Shown piece by piece: positions 36,801 through 48,800 of a stretch of DNA of 64,000 bases. The DNA is from Rhyacophila brunnea. Taxonomy: Eukaryota; Arthropoda; Insecta; Trichoptera; Rhyacophilidae. The notes under the pieces are model-generated. The model saw only the letters and a program-made list of their open reading frames with translations. It made no database searches and had not been told where the DNA came from. Position numbers and translations under genes: made by a program. The stretch is taken from assembly GCA_022495005.1 (NCBI GenBank), contig JAGYXB010001324.1:1-64000 (forward strand), written 5' to 3'. Numbering within the stretch: position 1 is the first letter of the stretch; every line of letters starts with the position of its first letter.

Positions 36801-39800
36801 ACACACGCAGACTTTTTTCACTCACCTCACTCTTCCGTTGGACTTCAAACAACTGTACTATAAATCCACCAGTATAAGTTATCCGTTGAGTGAAGGCGCC
36901 ACATGTTAACATTTGACATATCATTCAATACTTTTTATACTGTGATAGTATGAGTGTAGAGTCTGTCTTTTATAAGCTGGCGTGCAGTTCCCCCCCCCCC
37001 CGCTTCAGCATTTAGCACTGCATTCCCTCTTGTTTCGTCCCATTAAAAACTTGCAACAGTCAAACGCGATGGGAAAATGCTCACCATCTGCGAACGACGT
37101 GATGTGAACGCCAGCTTATAGAATACAGACTCTAGTTCTAAATCCAATACTGGACAATTTATGATGGTATATCTATAATAGTAACACTAATTTCATATAA
37201 TATAATGTTCTAGCTTAATAATATATTATAATAAAAAATATTATGACGTGATTAATATGAATATAATATATATAGAAATTGGATTATAAATGGACAATAT
37301 TTTAATTAATATCTTTTGATATTCGCAACCCATAAGAAATACAATGTAAAATAGTATGCTTGACTTCCCCAGGTTGCAGGGTTTGGGCTGGTGCAGGTGA
37401 ATGGAGAAGTGGCCGATGTCTTGAAGACAGCTGTAATGCCCATCATTTCCAAGAGTCAATGCAAGTCAGAGTCGCCGCAGGAATTCATCAAATACATTAC
37501 TTGGGACAAGCTTTGTGCAGGATACCTCACTGGTAAATTTTATTATCCATGACAGTACATCAGGTGCTCAATTCGGGCCATCTCCTCAGTTTACCAAACG
37601 CCGAGAGTTTTGAGGTTCTTTTTTAATCAATCGAGTTACCGATATGGTCGGAGTTTTGACATTGATGCTGGATCGTTCCGCGTCATGCGCGTGTTTGAAC
37701 ATGTACCGTTTAAAAAAAATCGGTGAGGTACATGTTCAAACACGTGCGTTAACATGATCTTACTCCCTACTTCATTTATCGTTTATCAATTTATGGCTAC
37801 GGCCGTATGTTGTAGCTTAACCACTGGGAAATGCCAATAGAAATGGCGTATTTCAAAAAATACTATCTTATTCTTAGGTCAATAATTATTATAAAGCAAT
37901 CATTATTCGTAGGATGTTTATCACATTTGAATGGTCAAAGACATAGCTTATAATCAGTATCTTTAGAATAAATTATCTTCAAATGTGTTAATCGTGCCCA
38001 TTTTGAATAATAAAATGCCTAATTTTTGTAAAATTTGGGATCACAAAGATTATAAAATATAATTTTTTGTCGTAAATATGTCACAATATAATGTTAACGT
38101 TAATTTTACTATTGGTTTTGTAAATGCGTTTAAAAATTAATTAATAATCTAAAAGATCATAACACCACTGCACATGGAAGTAATGAAATTTAACTATATT
38201 CTAAAACATTAGAGCGAGAGGTTTAAAAGAATACTATTTTATGTAATAAAAATACTTAGCATTATAGCACTTATAGCATTGATTTTAGAAGAATTTTGAA
38301 TAGCCCATCTTTATTTATCTTAATAGACGTTTGAAATTAATTTGTTTTATGGATTAAAATTGTATTATATTATTCAATTCAATTCAATTCAATTTATTTA
38401 TTTTACATATCGTGGACATTACAAATTACAAGTTTAAGACGTTCACGACATGAGATGAAACAGTTTTATAAATAAGAAAGAAAAAGAAAAGTAATAAAAG
38501 GGATAAAAATGAAAATATAAAAAAAATAAAAACCATAAAAAATATTAAATATAAAAACATAGTATCGTGGACGTACAGGCAGAAGTCACTAACTCAAAAT
38601 ACACAGTTCTGAGATAATCAATGTTTTGTGTTTTTGGTGTTCTTAAAATGGTTGTAAAATCTTTATTTTTTTATATGTTCAATAATCTTAAATCGTGACT
38701 TATGCCAGTCAAGCAGCATTACTTTTTTCTATATAATGACATTAAAATCTCAATTTCGTAAAAACTGGAGTTAGTGACTTCTGCCTGTACGCCCACGATA
38801 TAAACCTACAAATGCAGTGAAAATACAACTATACATAATATATAGTAGTTCAAAGAAGCACACCGAATTAGCTAAGGAGACCCTATTTCAAGAATTTATA
38901 AAATAGCGTCCACCTAAACTCACCCTCACGCAAGTGGAATATATCAACACCCGAAGCAATTTGGTTGAACATAGTTATCGCCCTCCCAATTGGCATTACC
39001 AGTGGCAGGTTGGTTCTGCACCTTGGGAGAATATAATATTTATGTCCAATGCGTCGATTGCGGGATGGACTTTGGTAGATGAACATGTAAAAAGCATTTA
39101 GTTGAAATAATATGACATGATTTCATTGTGATTTCGAAGAGGAAGCATTAACGGGATTAAAAATTATTATACTCGGGCTGTAAAATAAAACCAATGATAT
39201 ATATACTCTCATAATAGTTTGACAGATGCTTACAGTGAGGTAAAAGCATATCAATAGTGATCAGATTATAACAAATAATTCAAAAACATCAGAACATAGA
39301 CAGTAAGACAGAAGGATACGGTGACAGGACGTATGATAATGTTGACAGGTGGTACTGCCACCAGGTAATGTTTCCTGGCTTAATATTAATATCTATAAAA
39401 AAAATTGTCAGGTACACTATTGATTTTTGATTAAAATTATGTAGGTGCCTACATATCAGTGCGAGGGGTGAATAAATAGTGCACACATACTTACCTATTT
39501 GTTTTCATTGAACTATGAATACAATTTGTAGATGGTGCTGGTTAGTTTTTAAAATTCGATTAAGCCCTGCCTAAACCAAACCATAATCGTTTAGGTATGC
39601 TATGGCTGATCTGATAAAAATAGTGCACTTATTTGTTTTCGTTGGACCAAGAATACATATTACAGATAGTGGCCTCACCAAACAATAATCGATAAAAAAA
39701 CATTCTTCTATTTAAAAAAAAAAATGTCTAAAATGCCATGGTTAATGGGGCGTTATTTGGATATTTTATAGGTAAATGTATATTTTTTCGACTATGGTTT

Positions 39801-42800
39801 GGATTAGGCAGAGTTTAATTGAAATTTAAAAACTGACAAACAATATCTAAACCATTGTAGTCTTCATTCAATGAAAGCAAATTCGTTTGACTGATAAATT
39901 TTAGTATGCACTATTTATGTCGAATCTTAAACGCCTGTTTCAACCCTTCGGCACTGTTACATCATCATCATCATCTGCTGGATGAAGGCCTCTTTAAGCT
40001 GCTTCCACTTCTCTCAGTCCTGTGCATTGCGTTGCCACGTACTTCCGCAGAACTTTATCATTTCAACGATCCAGCGGCCTCTAGGTCTACCTTGTGGACG
40101 TACTTCTTGGATAACACTGGATGACTAGATTTGTCCAACGATTGTCACTTCTTCGAGCTATGTGTCCAGCCCATCTCCATTTAAGGCTTTTATTAAACTC
40201 TATTACATCGCAAACCCTTGTCTGCTTCCTTATTCACTCATTCCTCTTTTTGTCCTTTCGCGTTATGCCCAGCATGCACCTCTCCATACCACGGTGTGCC
40301 ACTCTAAGTTTCTGGATCTCTCTTTTACTTAGGGTCCATGTTTCACACGCATATGTGTGTCGCTAGATTTCAAAATCAGCCAAGTCCATAATAGATGAAT
40401 AGGAGAAAACCAGCTTTTTGTTTTCTCAAATACACAGTCACAAGAGTGAAAGTTTATATTATTTCGAGTGTAAAATATTTAAAATTAATAAATTCCACAT
40501 TTTCATAATGCAGAAATGTTAAAAAGCAGTAGTTCTTCAGCAATTCACAAAAAAGTCAAAAATACCTAAAGGTGGACTTGGCTGATTTTGAAATGTAGCG
40601 ACACATGTGATCACGGGAAGCCCACACTGTTGAACACTTTGCGCATTAGGCACAGTGGAAGATCACTTTTGAAGACATTATTCAGGCGGCCAAAAGCACT
40701 CCAGCCTAGCTTTACTCTGTGAACAATTTCATTTTTTATGGTTAATTTTAATATGACTTAATATGATTTAGAACTACATAGTTTTGGTGCTAAAACTTGT
40801 GTTCGGCCTGTGTACCATAGATGGCCGTGACATGCTATTAGATAATTCACACATAATAATAGTTTGGGGTTGAACTCTCTAAAACCCTGAGTTTTATAGG
40901 GACATTTTGAAGTTACCTATACTTATTTAGGCGTGTTTGGAAAATCAGATCAGAGTGTATCTTTGGCGTGTGACATGTAACACTTAATTTATTTTTTCAC
41001 GTAAAAATAAACGCAGTCGATTGGATTCGAACTACCGATTATTCGGTTATCAGCCGAACGCATTACCATTACGCCACAGTATGATACTCCAATCGTGACG
41101 ATTATACAGTACCTACATATAATATTATAGTTTAGAATTGTTCGGTTGCCTAGGTAGCGAATTTATTATTGTCGGCCATTTGCAATTCCTAACGTAAACA
41201 AACGATTAAACGTCAGATTGACAGTTGGTACTTTAAAAATAAAAGAACGAGAAACCATTATATAATTTAGTAATATAGGTTAAAGTGTATAGAAATAAAC
41301 CAACGGCGTTCCAATAAGCGGTCCTTTTACTTGAGTGTGTAATTTAACAAGATCATTAAGAGCTAGTCGAAGAAGTTTTGTTTTTGTTTTGTTACGCCAA
41401 AGAAGTATAACTTCTAACGCGCGTACAGAAGTACACACACCGATTTTTTTTTACAATGATATTTTATATTCTTAACAGGAATTGGAGTATGCAAAGGAGA
41501 TAGTGGTGGGGGTCTGGTTGTCAGCAGTCTCGAAAGAAATATTCCGACATGGTATTTGACAGGAATCGTTAGCACTGCTCCTTCAAGTGAAACTCATGAC
41601 AAATGCAGCACAAATACGTATTCAACATTCACGAAGCCCTTTATGCACAAGAACTTTATAGAAGACGTCATGTACAAGTATGTACCTACTAAAATTCATT
41701 TAATGACTCAATTTTAGGTATTAGACCAGAACTGGCTTCTGGTTGTCTTATTTCTGGATTTACCTTATTTTTTTGTAATAATTATGTGAAGATTTACGTT
41801 GGTACCAATGATCATGTATGCATGTGAAACATGGACCCTTAATGTAAGAGATAAACAAAAATTACGAGTAGCCCAGCTTGGCATGGAAAAGTGCATGTTG
41901 GGCATAATGCGTAAAGATCGAAAAAAACCCAATAGAAAAGGAAGCAGACTAGAGTATGCGATTAGAGGTCGCTAAAAAGTTGAACTTTCAATGGGCAGGA
42001 CATGTCGCTCGGCGAGTAAACGATCACTGGATAATAGTGCCGTCATGTAGTATTACCCAAAGGGCACTAAATGCCTACAGGCATGCCTTAAAACTCGGTG
42101 GATAGACAAACTCATAAATTTCGGTGGATGTACGTAGCAGCAAAAGAGCTATGGGGAGGCTTTCATCCAGCAGTGGACAGACCCTGGCTGTTGATGATGA
42201 TATGTCTGTAAAAATTTAGCTTAGCTTTAAGAATCGTTCATTAAAACCAAATACCTGCTCAATCGAATGTTAGCATACCAAAATTCTGGGAAGGTCACAC
42301 GGCACCTCTGCCGGCGATGGCTTCAGGTCAAAGAGACAGCGGTAAAAATGCAATGATTAGATATTGTCGTCACTTATCACTCGTTTGAGAGTAGTACAAT
42401 TGTAAAACGGTCCTTTACCGGATGCACTTAAAAATTTAATTTGCTTTAAAACTTGCCCTCGTCTCAACTTGTTGAATATTTGGACTCGACTCGTATCAAC
42501 ACAATATTTTACTTTTACTATTGTAATAGATGCAATAAAACGTCGGTAAGATGTGTGAACCGATGAATTAATTGACCAAAGCAAAGCCACTTTACAACGT
42601 TTTTATAAGCTCGTATTCTTATTTGTCCGGTGGTTGTTTGTTCAGTACAAATCTTGCAATCGATTTTTAACTAGCTACCCGACTAGCTAGACATTTGAAA
42701 CTTTTAGAATATGATGCCAATGCATTCTTTTAATACTTTTAGCCGTCGTTCAGCAGAATTGAATTCATTTTTAGTTAATTCTGTTTTGTATGGAAAGTTA

Positions 42801-45800
42801 TTTCAGAAAAATCCGTAAAAAGTAAAATACTATTATTGGTTAAATTATTAATATATACGTTGCCTTACTATGGAAATCAAAATGACATTTCAGTATTCTA
42901 TATTTTGTTTGTTTGTTTTTTATTTGCTTATATCAAGTACAAGTTTGAGCATACTGAGCATAATAATTCAGCAGACAATTTAAAACGTTGTATATGAAGA
43001 GTTCTTTTTATCTTGTAATTATTTATTTTCGTTTGAAATTCGCGCCTTTTAGCAGAGCGCGCTGCGCTTTAGGAAAAGCGGTTAACATCGGTGCTTTCGC
43101 ATCCCTATTCTGATAATGGGGGCGCAATCATCATTGAACTGTGATAGCAAATATTCAATTATTCAAAATGTACCTAATTTCCTCAAGTTGGTTTTTATAG
43201 CAAGGAAGCGAGTTGTAATCTCGGGCCCTTTTCAATAAGCTAATAATCGTGTATAATATTATGTGTAGGTACCTAGTATTCATGTAAGTACCTACCACCA
43301 AATACCTACCTCTTCACCCTTCGAGTAGAAATCATGGAATTTATACTGATTGTGATGTTTTTTTTCTAGTTAAGTATAAGTATTTTTTTTATTCATTTAG
43401 CCGCGGTAGAGTAAAATAGCGCGAAGTAGAGTAATATATGAGAAAGTATCAGGACAGCATTAGTTATATGCGAGGATGTTGAATGATTATTTATTTTAAA
43501 TACTTACTTATTTTAATTACTTAACTTAATTATTTTAGGGATGGCTGCTCGATGCCCAATAATCCTCCGAATGGAAAATTCGGGCTGATCGATTTGAAGA
43601 GTGCGTCTCCCGGAGAAGGAGTGGCTCACAAGTCTCAGATATATTTGAAATGTGATAAAGGTTTCGCTCCATCAGACTTAGAAAACAACGTATGCGATGA
43701 ATTTATTGATGACTGGATTAGAGAAGCCCCAACATGCGAAGGTAACCTAACCTAATCTAACCTAATCAACCATTTTAATGACAACGATTGAATGCTTATA
43801 TATATATAAAACATACATAACTTGAAAACACTCCAGATACATACCCACTGGAAAAAATCATTGAAAAACATATTATAAACTTCGACGGATTTGAACCCGT
43901 ATAACCATTGATGTCGCTCTAATCTGTGCATTAACCAATTATGCTACGAGACTCTTATCTAATAACAATAATTTAAACTAGTAGGTTATATGAAATGCTC
44001 ATCAAAATGTGTTATTATTAACTATCGGTTTTTGTCAGGGAACTCAGAAATAATGGGAACTGAAATACACAACGGGTAAGGCGATAGCAGGTAACCGACT
44101 CGAGTAAGGAAAAATCCGGGTTAAACTTACACACGTGCCTAGAATACGTTTTACTTCGAATACTGAAAACTGCTCTCGGTTTATGCATTTACGCTCATTT
44201 AATGTTAGTGTATTACACACACTATTGCACGTGCATAATGCGTGCTTCATTTTCGTATGACACTCACACGCCATTCAAACGCCTGCTTCACCATGCGGCG
44301 TATTGAATATAGCTTATCGGTATTCTATTTATTATCTGTTTTGTGGTTTTTGTATATTAAATCAAGGAATTTTAATTACTAACCGACGTTCGGTTATCGC
44401 CAATATCTAGTGGGTATGTATCTGAAGTGATTTCAAGTTATGTATGTTCAATATTTGGAATGTTACATTCTCAAAATCTTGTGAATTATTAATTTGAATG
44501 AAAGAAATAGTTTATTAACATATTATAATATATATAAGAGGTACACCCGATCCTCTTTTTGCACGGGGGATACGTTCCAAAGACTACCATGTAAAAAAAG
44601 ATATGGTATCCAATACCCATGCAAAAATGGTAGATAGGTTCCATTACTTAAAATCAATACAAATATATCGAATATATTTATTATTTATACTTACATAAAA
44701 ATATATAGTTTTCGATTTAAATTAAATTTAGCATAGAGAAATGTATTTATTCAGTGTCGCTACTTGACAATAAACTTGCCCGTTTACTGCTGTTTTTTGC
44801 TGGCGAAAAATCACTGTCATCGCTGGAAATATTTAATGACGCTAACGCCGAAGCACGCGGCGCGTCTCTCATATCGAACGCGAAGTGACTGACTAGTGGG
44901 GCCATGTATGGACGTATGTATATCTGGGTGGAATTCGGTGACAACAAATGTATGCGTCCATTGCAAGGCAATTTTTTGATAAATATGTACATACATACGT
45001 ATTTTTATTCTTTTTAGTTTTTTTAAACCGTGTTAAAGCAAAAAAAATCAGTGTAAATAAAAAATAATCACTACTTTTTTTAAATCGTGTTATTTCGAAA
45101 CTGTGCAAAAAGAGGATCGGGTGTATATTATAATAATTATTATTCTCAAAATGTTAACCTTCCCTTTTCGGTGTTAATAAATTCCAAACGGTGTATGGGA
45201 AAATAGCAGGTAAACGGGAGTTTTCTACGTTGGCAATATAAATAAGCCTAATCAGGTTTTATCATCATTATTTGCATTTTTATCTATACAATAAGATATC
45301 AAAAAAGTATCAAATCCTAATTATAATTGGTCGGGCCGACTATGATCCCAATCTAGTCCTTAAACCCGCACAAATATCTCATACCTACTATCCTCATTTA
45401 TCGTTGTCGATGTGTACTGTTTACTGTTACGATCAAATGTGACTTCAACGCCATCTAAAGGCATCTACAGGCATCTACCATGAATTTCTAAAAATGTGTT
45501 ACTAAAAACTTTCGTCGATCGCAACCAGATGGCAATAAAATATAAAATAAAATATTGTGTGTCGCCACATATTAAAAATCATAAGCTTGATAAAAATGCA
45601 TTTAAATTTATTATATATTTACTTACCTATGTAAAAATATTTACAATTAATATATGCCCCATAAAATATTTACAATTCTAACATGTCTATTTGATTTGAT
45701 TTAAAGTGTTTATGATTTTTACATTTTGTTTACCGTAGTTTTTTTTACAGTGGCAATACGAGGGTATCCTGTCCAGTCAATGAACCAGATTTTTTTACGT

Positions 45801-48800
45801 TGTCAATACGAATTAATATAAATATTTTTCTACAGTAAAATTCATTTATAGTAGTAAATGAACATTTAAGTACAAATGTTTATAAGATTGAGTTTAATCT
45901 TGTACAATTGACAATTACATCGAATTTCTACTAGAGGTGGAATAAAAGAATGATATGAAATGAATAGCAAAACAAATGCCATTCGAATTATTATTAAACA
46001 AAATAAGGAATATACAGTTGTACTTGGTTATTACTAGGAAGGTTGGACCGGCTGAATGTGCTCGTTATAAGCGGTACTCGTTATATCAGAGAATAGGTAT
46101 TTTTATTGTCGGCGAAAACAACAATTAGACACTTAAATAGTGTCATAAACGTAATCTGTCCCCGGCGGCATCCTGTCCGATCGGATTTTATTGCTTAGGG
46201 TCGAAATGTCTTTAAACGATCAACACATTACCAGTATTTTAGCTCGGTATATCCGATAAGTATCTCGTTATAACAGTGAATAAAAATGTACGGAGAAAAT
46301 CATATACCAAATGTCAACGACTGTTTCCTCATTACATCCGAGATCTCGCTATGTCCGAGATTGTAATAACCGAGTTCGACTGTAGTTAAAATTATGACAA
46401 TGTCGATATTATATAGACATCTCAATTCATTTCGTTTCAACCATGTCCGATCCTAATGGGTTCATATGGGCCTCCACAGAGTGGACGGTTTGTATTAACT
46501 AACTAACTATATCTGAGATAAGATTAAAGTAAGACACGCAACGAATTGAATAAAAAAGAAGTTGGAGGTAAGAAAAAACGTAAATAAACATGCGAACAAA
46601 TCTTGATAAGCAAACCCAAGGACAAAATAAGTGACAAATTAAAAATAAAATTGTAAAACGTAAGAAAAAAATTTAGAATTTGAAGTAAGTGCACCACTGA
46701 TTACATAATATTCTAAGAAAAAGACAGAACGTTATTTCTTTGAAAAAATCTAATGTCGATTTTAAAGAACAGTGCAAGATAAAATAAAAGATAGTTTTAT
46801 TTATTTTACCTATAAATGTGTAAGTGAAATGGATTTGGAGATATAAAAAGAAACCTTATTGGCCCAGTGGTTTCTAGGTGTGGACTTTTGTAATTCCCTG
46901 AAGATCTCGAATAAATAATTAAAAATTATCAACACCTACCTTATTAAAATAACAGTGGTATTTATGAATTGCCATAAAACGATTGTTACCGATGCAAAGG
47001 ATCTGATAGCAAGCCCCGGGTTAAGAATATGTAAATATAAATTGTTTTGAACTACATACTGAATACCATATTCCTAGGTATCTACTATGATTGAAAAGTA
47101 GATCTTAATTTTTTGTATTTATGATTGCTTCATAAAAAAACAATATTTACGACTTTATGATGTAGCAGATAAATGAGCAACTAAATAGTGATCCAAATAT
47201 TATGAAAAGTTCAACTATCAAAGCATCACGGCATAAAATTAGTAATACCACGGTTATACACAATTTATTGTACCTACCTATTGTTATAATTTTCTTAGTT
47301 CATTTAATCGTTTTTAATTTAATTTATTTTCAAATTCACCTCTTATGTGTTCATTCACTGAATTGTTTACCCTATATTTTATGGAGACTAATAATAACTT
47401 CTATTTTCTACATACTAAATTATCAACCTCCACTTTTTGACAGGACGGCATACAGTTATATAGGCACGTAGATAATACTTTTAAGGCCGTAGACAGGAAT
47501 GAACGTTTGATGGCCCAAATATAGTACAATAGTATGTATGTAATTAAAGTTAGGGTACAAGTCGGTTATCCTGGATACAGCGGCAAAGACATTTTGAAAA
47601 TAGCCTATATACTGGATTATTTGTTAGGAAGACCTAATCTTACTTAAACTAACAAATAATCCAGTATATCGGCTATTTTCAAAATGTGTTTGCCGCTGTA
47701 TCCAGGATAAACATATAGAACAAAAGTTAGTGAAGTGGAAGTTTGTCGAGGCTGTTTTGATCGGGTTAATTTGTCTTTGAATAATATTGTGACTAGAAAT
47801 TTTAACAATTCTTATTATTTTTAACATTGTATATTGTTCATAATTTTCGCGACTACCACGTGAATAGACGATTTTTTTTTACTTATAACATTTTAAACAC
47901 TTAACATAAATATGGATAAATTGTACAGTTACTAGACAAAGATTAAATTTGATGTGTGTCAGAAGTATCTTAGGCATTTTCGCTCGTATGCTTTCTTTAT
48001 ATTATTATGAAACTATATTTATTTTAAAATCGCTTTATAAAAGGTAGGTACGTCAAAACAGTAATAAATATCTGAAATAATTACACAACACTATTTCAGA
48101 AAGTGGAGGTTGATATATGTAGTCCATTGACATATGCTCCAATATCGCAAACAAAAATTATTGACAGCAGAATTAACACAGTTCTTGTCTTCGTGCCTGG
48201 CGAACCTTTATTTTCAATGTATGTGTGTGTGTATGTATTTTTTAATCTATGCAAGTACTGTTTCAAAAATAGTTCGATTTATTTCCGCGTTAGCAGCATA
48301 TGTCGATAAAGTCTTGTCAAATATTCATTTTATTTACAATCGATTCGTTAATATACAAAAATACAAGATTAAATTTAAATAACTAGCCTAAAAATTATTA
48401 AATAATATTTTTAATAGAAACGCTAAGCGTTTTTTGCGATAAATTACGTCTGAACCGAGATGTTTCGATTTTAATTGCATGCTTTCTAACCTCTAAATCG
48501 ATGTTTTTTAAATTTGAAAAAAAAGATATAAGGATATAATAAATTCCAATTAACGTTTAGCGTTTCCCTAGGTAATAGATTTACGTACATTTTTATCGTA
48601 ATTTTGATAATAAATCTTATGTCATTCATTCTTACCACCCGATAGAAATGTACCGAATTTGACACGTATTTTTGGTATATAGAACTCCACGATACATCTT
48701 AATTTTTTATTTTATTTTTCTCATTACTTTTGAATATATATTTACCGATTAATAAACTTTTCTAGCTATTTTTCGATAACAACTTTACCTAGAGTTACAC

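Larger units (their letters stand above)
34759..37372 (+). other. Intron 7 of the protease gene
   Basis: Holds a fragment of the cagtgacgtccc family (34885-34945), the repeat 34985-35395, a small MITE (35621-35808), and SINE-A with a LINE inserted (36061-36770). 36800-37370 is AT-rich with a short C-run (36991-37002). Confidence 0.65.
37533..41478 (+). other. Intron 8 of the protease gene
   Basis: Contains a short hairpin (37687-37746), the single arm of the long inverted repeat (37780-38262), a LINE fragment with a nested MITE (38384-39035), cgaagggtggagg-family pieces (39480-39955), an RTE LINE fragment split by a MITE (39955-40725) and a tRNA-like sequence (41012-41085). Confidence 0.65.
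41678..43538 (+). other. Intron 9, between catalytic domain and post-catalytic sushi
   Basis: Contains an RTE LINE fragment (41810-42200) and a ccacgttttt-family copy (42595-43030). No promoter, polyadenylation signal or signal-peptide exon recognised, but the reading would stop at 41715 if exon 9 were not spliced. Confidence 0.55.

Noticed and set aside
41012..41085. tRNA-Ile(GAT) gene on the minus strand
   Set aside because: Anticodon stem and B-box are present, but the T-stem does not pair and no acceptor stem is visible; more likely a SINE head.
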